Origin: an uncultured Gammaproteobacteria bacterium
GTDB lineage: Bacteria > Pseudomonadota > Gammaproteobacteria > GCA-001735895
Direction: 5' to 3'
Assembly: GCA_947259485.1 (NCBI GenBank)
Contig: CAMYLU010000020.1
Location: 1 to 64,000 of the forward strand
DNA: 64,000 nt
The notes below the pieces were generated by a model. It was not told where the DNA came from and ran no database searches. It worked only from the letters and a program-made list of their open reading frames with translations. Made by a program: the position numbers and the translations under genes. Of the stretch, positions 29,683-40,800 are shown piece after piece. Each line of letters starts with the position of its first letter. The first letter of the stretch is position 1.

Positions 29683-30354
29683 TCAGGGGTCTCCCGGAAC
29701 ACCATAGGATGGCGCATCTTCCGGATTGTAGGCGCGCATCACGTAGTCATCGATCTGCGGCTCATAAACTTCCCAGCCTGCGATCATCCTGGTAATGGGA
29801 TCATCATCCCAGTCGATACGCAGCTCGACCAGCGGCCAGCAGGGTTCGCCTCCGATCAGCAGACCTGCAGAGTGCAGCGAGCCGGCTTCTCCACCGGCAT
29901 CTACCCCGGCCGTCAGGGCGCCGAGCAGACGCGAGCCGAAGCTGCCGCCGGATTGTTCGAAAGCCTTGATCATCGCTGTCGGAACCGATTCGTTGGCCAG
30001 CAGGTTACCGGCCGCGACACAGTGTTTGCCCTCGGCCGAGGCAAAGCGTCCTAAAACAGCATCGCCGGTAAACAATCCCGTATTGCCGTGACTGTCGATC
30101 AGGCCGAGTTGACGATACTTTATGTGTGGCGTGTTACTTGTCACAGTGCCGATTGCAGTATCCAAGTCAACTCCGTCATCGAGCAGGGCGAGCATGCGTG
30201 GGCCGAGGCGCGGATCGGTGATGTTCTGACTCAGGGCAATTCCGATGCCCGGTCGCCAATGCAGGCAGCGGCTACCGACACTGATACTGGACGACGAAAT
30301 GGCTGCCCCAAGCTGGCCCGTGGCTTCGTCCCAGGCAGCGATTGATAGTGTCAT
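29683..30354 (-). CDS. DUF1028 family Ntn-hydrolase-like protein
   Basis: About 223 residues, starting MTLSIAAWDEATG at 30354; the frame stays open upstream to 30486, but this start is preceded by AAGGTAACAGT and matches the family. DUF1028 proteins have an Ntn-hydrolase-like fold, and many are found near peptide and amino acid catabolism genes. Conserved pieces here are GAAISSSSISVGSRC, SQNITDPRLG, and DAVLGRFASAEGKHCVAAGN. The biochemical activity is unknown. It is translationally linked to a 55-codon ORF just upstream. Confidence 0.88.
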   Translation of the reverse strand: MTLSIAAWDEATGQLGAAISSSSISVGSRCLHWRPGIGIALSQNITDPRLGPRMLALLDDGVDLDTAIGTVTSNTPHIKYRQLGLIDSHGNTGLFTGDAVLGRFASAEGKHCVAAGNLLANESVPTAMIKAFEQSGGSFGSRLLGALTAGVDAGGEAGSLHSAGLLIGGEPCWPLVELRIDWDDDPITRMIAGWEVYEPQIDDYVMRAYNPEDAPSYGVPGDP

Positions 30355-30358
30355 ACTG

Positions 30359-30526
30359 TTACCTTTTCTGCTGGGCCCAGCAGGCGAAGAGCCGTTGGCA
30401 GTGCGCGGCAATGGCTTCGATATGCGGATTTTCGATTGCCTGGCCCGGTGTTTGAAGGATAACACGGCCGGCTCTGATGTCATCATCGATCGGGTACGCT
30501 AGCAGCGCATGATCGTCGGAATTCAT
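30359..30526 (-). CDS. Candidate 55-residue small protein coupled to DUF1028
   Basis: An ATG at 30526 opens a 55-codon frame ending in TAA at 30359-30361, only 4 bases before the DUF1028 start; the stop region forms the ribosome-binding area of that gene. The product is acidic at the start (MNSDDHALLAYPIDDD) and helical at the end (IEAIAAHCQRLFACW). I recognise no family. The tight spacing suggests translational coupling, but chance cannot be excluded. Confidence 0.45.
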   Translation of the reverse strand: MNSDDHALLAYPIDDDIRAGRVILQTPGQAIENPHIEAIAAHCQRLFACWAQQKR

Positions 30527-30540
30527 TAAAAATATTTTAC

Positions 30541-30753
30541 ATGAGTTGGAAATCCACTCAAACTTCGAGCATCACAATCCAGGCAATGGTTGAGGCTATG
30601 ATCAGAACAGGTGGGGAAGATCGCGAATCGATGCGCGCTAGAGGTGAAGTCTATATGATCGGAAAGGTTGCCCGGAAGGCCCGGAGCAAGGTCACTGAAG
30701 ATGGCAGAATCGTCGGCACAATGTCAGCAGCAGCCGTGAAGAAGCGTGCCTGA
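30541..30753 (+). CDS. Short doubtful ORF upstream of the Rid gene
   Basis: A 70-codon frame starts at ATG 30541 and stops one base before the Rid ATG at 30755. The product is basic (ARKARSKVTEDGRIVG, VKKRA) and has no recognised domain. Spacing fits an operon with the Rid gene, but there is no supporting homology that I can see. It could be a 5' leader or a remnant. Confidence 0.3.
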   Translation: MSWKSTQTSSITIQAMVEAMIRTGGEDRESMRARGEVYMIGKVARKARSKVTEDGRIVGTMSAAAVKKRA

Positions 30754-30754
30754 G

Positions 30755-31168
30755 ATGTCAACCCATAAACGCATTCGAAAGTTCAATACGCGAGATACCT
30801 ATCCCAACCAGGCGCTCGATAACGATCTGTGCCAGGCTGTTGTAGCCGGCAACACGGTTTACCTGCGCGGCCAGGTCGGTACTGATTTCGACGGCAACCT
30901 GGTTGGTCTGGGTGACCCGGCTGCGCAGGCCGAGCAGGCGATGAAGAACGTCAAGCAGCTGCTTGAGGAATCCGGTAGCGACCTGAGTCATATTGTAAAA
31001 ACCACCACTTATATCACCGATCCAGGATATCGCGAACCGGTCTACCAGGTTGTCGGCAAGTGGCTCAAAGGCGTGTTTCCGATTTCGACCGGGATCGTGG
31101 TTGCCGGACTGGGTCAGCCTGAATGGCTGATGGAAATCGATGTTATTGCCGTGATTCCGCAAGACTAA
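30755..31168 (+). CDS. Rid (YjgF/YER057c/UK114) family protein lacking the catalytic Arg
   Basis: A 137-residue trimeric Rid-fold protein. Family features are GNTVYLRGQVGTDFDG, AQAEQAMKNVKQLLEESG and HIVKTTTYITD. In RidA the Arg of the PARS motif is needed to hydrolyse reactive enamines/imines; here the aligned segment reads PIST, with Ser in that position. It therefore belongs with the Arg-lacking Rid subfamilies, whose function is unclear, rather than with true RidA. The start at ATG 30755 is preferred to a GTG at 30746. Confidence 0.88.
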   Translation: MSTHKRIRKFNTRDTYPNQALDNDLCQAVVAGNTVYLRGQVGTDFDGNLVGLGDPAAQAEQAMKNVKQLLEESGSDLSHIVKTTTYITDPGYREPVYQVVGKWLKGVFPISTGIVVAGLGQPEWLMEIDVIAVIPQD

Positions 31169-31188
31169 GTCAGCTGGCCTGGTTAACG

Positions 31189-31237
31189 CATCGGCAGTGC
31201 ACTGCCACTCCGATGAGAAATTGTATAGTTATAACTA
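31189..31237. promoter_or_regulatory. Two palindromes before the cupin gene
   Basis: A hairpin with arms CATCGG/CCGATG (31189-31194, 31210-31215) encloses the perfect 14-base palindrome at 31193-31206. A second perfect palindrome, TAGTTATAACTA, lies at 31226-31237, just before the Shine-Dalgarno of the cupin gene. The first has no T tract, so it is a weak terminator candidate for the Rid gene. The second looks like an operator overlapping a promoter. Confidence 0.4.
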
Positions 31238-31255
31238 GATTGAAAGGAGGTGCCG

Positions 31256-31612
31256 ATGAAACCGGTAGCTGAGGGTGAACGCATGGTTATCAACCTCGAT
31301 GAGATTGAATTTGAGCCCTATATCAATAGCCGCGGTGAAGAAGACGGGCTAGCCTTTCAACATGATCGAAGCAAGCCCCTGGGTACCGGTTTTCATATCT
31401 ACAAAATGGAACCCGGATATACCACGATCCCGCATCAACACCGCGGTAACGAAGAGTTTTTAATACTGAGTGGCGAGGTAACCGACAATGACGGCACGGT
31501 ATACCGTGAAGGTGACCTGGTTTTGATGAAGGATGGCACTCAGCATTGCTCTTACACCGAGAATGGTTGCGTTATTGTGGTTTATCTTGAGGCCCCCGAA
31601 GCGGAAGTCTAG
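31256..31612 (+). CDS. Cupin-domain protein
   Basis: A 118-residue single-domain beta-barrel protein. The metal-binding cupin motifs are HQHRGNEEF (two His and Glu) and, later, GTQHCSY (His). The ATG at 31256 is chosen because AGGAGG (31245-31250) lies 5 bases upstream; a GTG at 31250 would overlap that site. Small cupins of this kind may be sugar or acid isomerases, dioxygenases or sensors, and nothing here decides. The stop overlaps the convergent YdcH-like gene by 4 bases. Confidence 0.85.
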   Translation: MKPVAEGERMVINLDEIEFEPYINSRGEEDGLAFQHDRSKPLGTGFHIYKMEPGYTTIPHQHRGNEEFLILSGEVTDNDGTVYREGDLVLMKDGTQHCSYTENGCVIVVYLEAPEAEV

Positions 31613-31848
31613 GCTTCCTTGATCATGCGAAACAGTTCGTCTTTTAAATACAGACGGACTTTTTTGCGCTCCTCCAGGTATTCATCAGAGGTATTTTCTA
31701 CCCCGGTTTCGATGCGATGTACCTCGTGGTCGACTTCGTGATATTCGTCGAACAGCCTGGCAAAATGATGATTGGTCATTTTCAGATCGTGGATGGCGTC
31801 GCGGTGCTCGGGTAATTCGTGCACCAGGTCGTGCTTCTCAGTCAACAT
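31609..31848 (-). CDS. YdcH-like DUF465 small protein
   Basis: A 79-residue, highly charged, helical protein rich in His, Glu and Lys, typical of the DUF465/YdcH family (LKMTNHHFARLFDEYHEVDHEVHRIE, given here by its 26-residue span about 22-47 rather than as a motif). The fold is probably a helical hairpin; function is unknown. It lies 14 bases downstream of the DksA-like gene and is likely co-transcribed with it. Confidence 0.82.
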   Translation of the reverse strand: MLTEKHDLVHELPEHRDAIHDLKMTNHHFARLFDEYHEVDHEVHRIETGVENTSDEYLEERKKVRLYLKDELFRMIKEA

Positions 31849-34800
31849 GCGTTTATCCTCGCTTAACTCTCAATTTTTTCGGCGCAATTGACACAATATG
31901 CCGTGAAAGGCAGCAATTCGAGCCTGGCGGTCGGGATATCCTCACCACATTCTTCGCAGCGGAAATAGGTACCGTTTTTAAGTCGGTGTAAAGCGAACTT
32001 GATCATCTCCAGCTCCTGTTCAGAACTGTTACCGAGCGATTCAAGCACCTCGTCATTTTCGCGTTCGCTGGCCTGCTCGCTCCAGTCGGCTGTCATACCC
32101 TCGTGGCGAATGTCCCGGTCGATCGAATTAATACGATGCGTCACTTCCTTTTTTAATGCGATTAATTTCTTTTTGATGTCTTTCTCGTCCAAGGGTATTT
32201 ACTCCTAATTTCAGTCCAGGAAAACCTGAAGTCTAAAAATTCTATTAAAATGGATTATTAAAGTATCGACAGAATTTCGATAATAACCTTGATATGGGGC
32301 AAGTTAATAGTCGATCTGCGCGTGTTGAGGTAATTTTTTATGGGCACGGTTCTCAAGATAGAACACCAGCAAGCCGCTGAAAATAATCAAGCCGCTACCG
32401 ACAAAGGAAATCCAGTCGGGCCAGTCACCCCACAGGTAAAAGCCAACCACCAGTGCAAAAGGCAGGGAGGCGTATTCGAAAGGTGCCACCGCCGCGGCCT
32501 CTCCCAAACGATAAGCCTGTGAAATCAGGTAGCCGCCAAACGATACCATAATCCCGCATAGCAGCAGCAGTTGCAGCTGGGCCAGGTCAGGCCAGCTCCA
32601 GGCGCGTAACAGGAAACCGGTTGCCTCGTTATCGTAAATGTCGAACCTGCCATCGCCGATAGCGAGGCCGACAACAGAGCTGATGACTATGAAAGCGAGC
32701 TGGATGTAAAAGGTTAAGGCGCTCGCCTTTTCACGCATGCCGAGTTTACGTGTCATCATGGTCATCACCGCGTAGGACAGGGCGGCAAGAACCGGCAACA
32801 GGCTGATTGAGCGAAACACTTCACTGCCCGGACGCAGCATTATGATGACACCAATCAATCCGGCGATGATGACCAGCCAGCGTAACAGCCCAACCCTTTC
32901 TCCAAGTACGGGTTGTGACAATATGCAGATGAAAAGCGGTGCCGTGTAAAATAGCGATACGGTCTCGGCGAGTGGCATTACTGCCAGACCCAGGAAGAAA
33001 AACATATTCGCCAGCACCAGCATCGAACCTCGTATAAAGTGCAGCAGTGGTCGACGTGTTTTCAAAGTTTTCAAACCACCTTCCAGGTGAATGAAAACGA
33101 AAACAAGGATCATTGCGAAGACACCGCGGAACAACATAATTTCGTGTAGTGGCAACCCGGTACTCAGCCATTTTATTATCGAGTCGCTGACGGTTAAGAA
33201 TGCCAATGCTGCAACCAGGCATAAGATGCCCTGGGTATTTCGATTGAGTGTTTTCAGGTAGGTCAAATCTGACCGCTCTAAACTCGCAATTGCCCGGTCG
33301 AGGGACTCACGACCCCTCGTAACCCTGTAACACGTTCACCGTGTTAATGCCGATTTCCTCGACCGCGTAGCCGCCTTCCATGATGAATAGCGTGGGTAGC
33401 CCAAGGCTTGCTAGGGTTTTGCCGTAGCGCTTGAAGTCATCACTGGTCAGCTTGAAAAATGATATTGGATCATGTTCGAAGGTGTCGACACCGAGCGATA
33501 TTACCAGCGCATCGGGCCCATAATTCCTGATCTTGTGACAGGCGTCTGCGAGTGCCGCGTTCCAGGTTTTGAAGTGGGTGCCGGGACCGAGCGGATAGTT
33601 ATGGTTGAATCCTTCTCCGGCGCCTTGCCCGAGTTCATCGGCATAGCCGAGAAAATGCGGAAAGGCATCCCGGGGATCGCCATGCAGCGACAGGAACATG
33701 ACATCGTCACGATCGTAGAATATTGCCTGGCTACCGTTACCATGGTGGAAATCGACGTCGAGCAATGCGACCCTTGATGCGCCCTGGTCGATAAAGCCTT
33801 GCGCCGCAACCGCGGCGTTATTGATGAAACAGTAACCGCCGAACATATCGCCGGCGGCATGGTGCCCGGGCGGACGGCACAGCGCAAAAGCTTCCCGGGC
33901 ACCGTCTCGAATTGCGGACTGTGCCGTCAGTGCGACATCGACGCTGGCGCGTGCGGCCTTCCAGGTGCCGTTGGAGATAGCGGTCTCGGCAGCGAGCGCA
34001 TAATAGCCAAGCTTACCTTCGATATGGTCTGGAATACGTTGCTGCATGCCACGGGCGGGCCAGCAGGTTGCGATTGCTTCGCCCTTGTAGCCCGAAGCCG
34101 TCCAATCATCCCAGCAGGTTTCGAGGAAGTGTAAAAATTCTGGATCGTGTATCCGCGTGATAGCGTCGATGTTGTATTGGTGCGGGGTAATCACATCGCC
34201 GAGGCCAACCTCGTTAACGCGTTGCAGGATATGTTCGGCGCGTACCGGGCACTCGAAAGGCGGCACCAGCTCACCACCGTAGAGTTCGGTTTTGGCGTCG
34301 TGCAGCGCGTGTTTGTCGCTGAATACGGTAAGCATGGCTAGTTTTCGTGGGTGATTCGTGGCTCGAGCTTGCCGTCGAGCGTGGAAATGGTTTGATAAAG
34401 ATCAGGCCGGCGGTCGCGGTAGATGCCCCAGGCGTCGCGATAGCTGCGAATCACCTCCATATCGAATTCGTGTAGCAGTACGCTTTCGCTATGATTGTCG
34501 GCCTGGGCAACGATCTCACCGGTATGATCGGCAATAAACGAATGCCCGTAAAAAGTCAGTTCGTAAGCCGAATCCTGGGTTGCATGCTCGGTGCCGATAC
34601 GATTGGAAGCGATCACCGGAACCATGTTGGCAGCGGCGTGGCCCTGCATGGTGCGTTGCCAGTGTCCACTGGAATCAAGCGTGATTGCGGGCGGCGGCTC
34701 CGAGCCGATGGCGGTTGGGTAGAGCAACAATTCTGCCCCCATCAGCGCCATGCTGCGTGCCGCTTCGGGAAACCATTGATCCCAGCAAACGCCGGCGCCG

Positions 34801-37800
34801 ATCTTGCCGTAACGCGTATCCCAGACCTTGAAGCCGGTATCTCCGGGATTGAAATAATTCTTTTCCTGGTAACCGGGCCCGTTGGGAATATGCGATTTCC
34901 GATAGATACCAAGAATTTCGCCACCGGCGTCTACCATTGCCAGCGAATTGTAGAATGCCCGGTTGGCGCGTTCAAACCAGCTAAAGGGCAGTACCACGTC
35001 GAGTTCTTTGGCGAGAGCCTGGAAGCGTTTCAAGGATTGATTCTGTTCCAGGGTCGTGGCCAGCTCGAAATGACTGGCATCCTGTTCGATACAAAAGTAG
35101 GGCGTCTCGAATAGTTCCTGAATCAGGATGACCTGTGCACCTCCGTCCGCGGCTTCGCGAATTAAATTTTCGGCGCGATCCAGGTTTGCGGAAAGGTCCC
35201 AGCTGCAGGCCATCTGCGTGGCCGCAACGCGTAGCATCGACATCGCGGAAACTCCAAAAATGTATAGTACAACCAACGATTCTTATCGATTTTCGAGAGC
35301 TTGGCTAGCTTTAAAATATCGGATCACGCACAATTCCGCGATTACCGAGGCGATCAATATTAATGTCTGAATATCTGCCGCAAGATAATAACGAAAACTC
35401 TCTATGGGTTGAAACCGCGGTTGCCGGCCCAGAAAGTGAATCGTTAAACGAATCGATGCAGGCCGACGTACTCGTTGTCGGTGGTGGCTATACCGGATTA
35501 TCCGCTGCTTTGCACCTTGCCGAAAAGGGTGTCTCGGTGGTCTTGCTCGAGGCAAAGAACATTGGCTTTGGTGGGTCAGGCCGCAATGCCGGGCTGGTCA
35601 ACGCCGGAATCTGGAAAACCCCCGACGATGTGCAAAATCTGATCGGACCTGATGCCGCCAAACGCTTCAATCTTGCGTTGCGCGATTCCCCCGCGCTGGT
35701 GTTCGACCTGGTTGAACGCTTTAACCTGCAGTGCCAGGCGGAGCGCTGTGGCACTGTCCATATTGCCCACAGGGCCGATGCCATGGCTTATCTTGAAGAT
35801 CGTTGCCAGCAACTGCAAAAACTGGGCGCTGCGGCGCAGTTGATCGATGGCAGCCAGGCTGAGGCCATTTCAGGATCGCCGCTATACCGCCATGGTGGAA
35901 TTCTCGATCCGGGCGCAGGCACCGTCCATCCGTTGAGCTATGCGCGCTCGCTCGCAAAAGCAGCAATCAACCGGGGTGTGCGCTTGTTCCAGCATTCCGG
36001 AATCGAAAGTCTCAATCGATACAATGATCGCTGGCTGGCGAAAACCGCCAACGGCGAGGTTATTGCCGAACAGGCGATCATTGCAATCAATGCCTACGCG
36101 GATGCTAAAAGTAAAAAGGTTCGCAAGTCGACCCTGCCGGTGTTTATTTTCCATTGCGCGACGCCACCGTTACCCGCAGAAATTGCGGCGTCTATTATTC
36201 CGCAACGCCACGGCCTGTGGGATACGGATAGCTTGCTGACATCGTCGCGAATTGACGCTGAAGGCCGCCTGGTGATGAGTGCCCCAGGCCGACTGCATGG
36301 CTTTCAGCGCCGGATTCGGGAGAGCTGGATGATGCGCAAGCGTGATCGCCTTTATCCGCAACTGAAAGGAACCCCCTGGGCTTACCAGTGGAGTGGGCAG
36401 ATCGGGGTAACCTCGACAAAAATCCTGCGGGTTCAGCTATTGGCCCCCGGCCTGTTTGCACCCGCGGGATATAACGGGCGGGGCATCGGTGTGGGCACGG
36501 TCATGGGGAAGCAGCTTGCCGACACCATCGCCAGCGGTAACCGCGATGATTTTCCGTTTCCGATCGAGGCGCTCTATCGTGAAAAATGGTCAAAGATGCG
36601 CGCGGCTTACTACGATTATGGGACCCTGGCGCTGGAGTTTTTCAGCAGTCGCGGTTAAATCCCGATGCCGGGCATTAAATTGTTCAGGGTAGCAGGCATA
36701 TTGGCTGGAATTATCCGATAGTCCGGATAAAATGCGATCACACTAAACAGGCGAAATAACCCATGGCACAATCGAAACGAGTAACCTTTGACTGGCAGGA
36801 TCCGATGTTCCTCGAGCAGCAGTTGAGCGAGGAGGAGCGCATGATTCGCGATGCTGCCCGTGAGTACTGCCAGGATGGACTGATGTCCCGCGTGCAAATG
36901 GCAAATCGCGACGAAGTGTTTCACCGTGAAATCATGAACGAGTTTGGCGAACTGGGTTTACTCGGTGCAACCATTCCCGAGGACTACGGCTGTGCTGGTG
37001 TTAACTACGTGTCCTATGGACTGGTGGCGCGCGAAGTCGAACGCGTCGATAGCGGTTACCGCTCGGCAATGAGCGTGCAGTCATCGCTGGTGATGCACCC
37101 GATATATGCCTATGGCGACGAGGCACAGCGCGAAAAATACCTGCCACGACTGGCCTCGGGTGAATGGGTTGGTTGTTTTGGATTAACCGAACCTGACGCG
37201 GGTTCTGATCCCGCCAGCATGAAGACGACGGCTACACCGGTTGACGGTGGCTACCAGCTCAAAGGCGCGAAAATGTGGATCACCAATTCCCCGATTGCCG
37301 ATGTCGCCGTGGTCTGGGCCAAACTCGATAGCGTCATTCGAGGTTTTATTCTGGAACGTGGTATGAAGGGTTTTTCAACCCCGAAAATCGAAGGCAAATT
37401 TTCATTGCGCGCTTCATCTACCGGTGAAATCGTGATGCAGAACGTGTTTGTTCCCGAGGAAAACCTGTTGCCAAACGTCGAAGGCCTGAAGGGGCCGTTT
37501 GGATGCCTGACCCGGGCACGCTTCGGCATCGCCTGGGGCACGATGGGAGCCGCTGAATTCTGCTGGCACGCGGCACGTCAATATACGCTCGATCGCAATC
37601 AGTTTGGCCGTCCGCTGGCGGCGACCCAGTTGATACAAAAGAAGCTCGCCGATATGCAAACGGAAATCGCGCTTGGCTTACAGGGTTGTGTGCAGATGGG
37701 GCGTCTGATGGATGCCGATAGTTGCCCGGTGGAACTGGTTTCGCTGATGAAACGCAATAACTGCGGCAAGGCGCTCGACATTGCCCGCGTTGCCCGCGAT

Positions 37801-40800
37801 ATGCATGGTGGTAATGGCGTTTCCGACGAATACCACGTGATTCGGCACGTGATGAACCTAGAAGCCGTTAATACCTATGAAGGTACGCATGATGTTCATG
37901 CCCTGATCCTCGGACGCGCACAAACCGGGATCCAGGCCTTTTCCTAAATGGCAGGACCTCTAAAGGGCTTCCGGGTTCTCGACCTGAGTCGCATACTGGC
38001 CGGCCCCTGGGCCAGCCAGATGCTGGCGGACCTCGGTGCCGAGGTTATCAAGATCGAACGTCCCGGCAGTGGTGACGACACGCGAGGCTGGGGTCCTCCC
38101 TATATGCCTGATAGAGCTGGGGACGCTACCTCGGAGGCCGCCTATTTTCATGCTACCAACCGCGGCAAGCGGTCAGTTTGCATCGATATGTCCCAATCCG
38201 ACGGGCAGGCGTTGATCCGGGACCTGGCAAAAGACTGCGATGTATTGATTGAAAACTTCAAGCTTGGCGGGTTGAAAAAGTACAAGCTGGATTATCCAGC
38301 CCTGAAGCGCATTAATCCCGGCCTGGTCTACTGTTCGATCACCGGCTTTGGACAAACCGGGCCTTACGCCGATCGTGCCGGCTACGATTTTATGATCCAG
38401 GCGATGGGCGGCATGATGAGCGTCACCGGGGAAGCCGATGGTTTGCCGATGAAAATAGGCGTGGCGCTGGCCGACGTGTTAACCGGTCTCTACGCGGCCA
38501 ATGCTATCCAGGCAGCGTTGATTCATCAGCAAAAAACCGGCGCAGGTCAATATATCGACATGGCCCTGCTGGACGTACAGGTGGCAACACTGGCGAACCA
38601 GGCTATGAACTACCTCGCTAGCGGTGACAGCCCTGGCAGGCTGGGTAATGCGCATCCAAATATCGTGCCCTACCAGGCGTTCCAGACTGCCGATGGTTAT
38701 ATCATTCTTGCGATTGGCAACGATGCTCAATTTGAAAAATTCTGTGACCTGGCCAATAGCAGCGAACTGGCTGCCGATGAGCGTTTTCGCAGCAATAGTA
38801 ACCGCGTTAAGAACCGTGAAACCCTGGTGCCCCAGGTGGAGAAAATCATGTTGCAAAAATCGAGCATCGAATGGCTCGATGCATTGAACGAGCGCGCTAT
38901 TCCCTGCGGCCCGATTAACAACGTCGAACAGGTATTTGACGATCCGCAGGTGCGCCACCGTGGGATGCAACTTGAACTCGACCACCCGGTTGCGGGTAAG
39001 GTTGCCAGTGTCGCCAATCCGATCAAACTCTCAGTTACCCCGGTCGAGTACCAACAGGCGCCACCGATGCTGGGAGAGCACACTAACAGCGTGTTAACTT
39101 CGCTGCTTGGATTGAGCGATCAGGACCTTGATCTATTGAGATCCAGGGGTGTTATTGCTTGAGGGGCCAGGTATCGCTGAGACGATAACCGCCAGGCCAC
39201 GGATCGTCGGGGTCGAGCATCACCTGGTGAGTGCCGGTAATCCAGGCGCGCCCGCGAATCGATGGAATAATCGCTGACTTATCTCCCACGCGGGTTTCCT
39301 TGACGATGCCGCAATCGAAGCGAGAATCGATGATCGACCTGCCAATTAACTTGTCCCCTGGTTGCATTAGGCCCCTGGCATGTAGTACCGCCATGCGCGC
39401 CGAGCAACCTGTTCCACAGGGAGAGCGATCCAGTTTGCCAGGGTCGATGGCGACCGTATTCCTGCTGACTTTGACCCCGTTTTCTTCGGCGATCGGCATG
39501 CCGAATTCACAGAACGAAATATGCGCCCAGTCCGGGTTGCCCGGGTGAGTAAAATTGAGTTGCTCGTTGGCGGCGGCACTGATCCTGGTACCAAGCTGTG
39601 CCAGGTCTCTTGCTTCATCGGGTTTGATTTCGAAGCCGAGTGCAGCCGCATCAACGAGCACGAAGCTGTCGCCGCCATAAGCGGTATCGACGGTCAGCGT
39701 TCCGAATCCTTCGATTTCAAGGCTGACATCGAGTTGGTCGGCGAACGAAGCTACATTATGTACTTCGATACTCTGTGCCTTACCGTTCTGGCAATACGCT
39801 TTTACCGGAACCAGGCCACCGGGTGCTTCGAGTACGAATTCGGTAAGCGGTTCCTGCATCTCGATCAGTCCGCTGTCGAGTAATACCGTGGAAACACAAA
39901 TTGAATTTGAACCCGACATTGGCGGAGTATGTTCGGGCTCCATGATGATGAATCCAAACCGGGCCTCGGGTTGCTTTGCCGGGACCAGCAGGTTGACATG
40001 TTTGAATACGCCTCCGCGTGGTTCATTGAGCACCAGGTTTCTTAAACCCTGATCCTCGTCAATCCAGCGCGACTGTTGCCATAACGTATCTCCCGGGGGA
40101 GGGCTGACTCCGCCAACAATTACGTTGCCGACTTCACCCTCGGCATGGCAGGAAATCATGTGGACGATATTTTTACTTCTCATGGTTTTCTAAAGTGTAA
40201 AAAAAAATGTATGAGCCACGCTATCAAGAATACGAAATAAAGACCCAGGGCCCAATATATGCTGCCATGCAGGCGCGGTTGCTGCTCGAAGTTCGCCAGG
40301 ATGGCGAGTTGCATGACGTATATCGCCAGCGATAGATGCACGATCCCCATCAGTATCATTTGACGTCGGAAAAACTGCCGGGTTGCTTCGATCCGCTTAG
40401 CTGCAAGCCAGTGATCACGGTGCGGGATCTTCATGCCGAAACTGGCTCGCTTCTCGGACCAGCCTGGAACGAATACAAAAACTACGACCAGCATTAGCAA
40501 TATAACCGCGTACAATACAAAAAATCCTTCCCTGCTAGCCCAGGCGTTTGGTGCACCCAGGCCGTCAAAATGTGACGCGAGCGTGTCCGGCATCTGTGGG
40601 TAGTAGTAAGCGACCTGGATTATTGCCAGCGCGACAAGCGCAAAGAAAATTCGCGTAATCCAGATCATGGTGCAGACAAAGCAGCGAAAGAAATGAACTC
40701 TAGTTGAGCTGTAGTGGCGTGTCTAGTGGCTTCACAATAACTGGCACCGGTTGACTGACAAAAAAAACCCCGCTCGATGGCGGGGTTTGAAGAGTTGCTA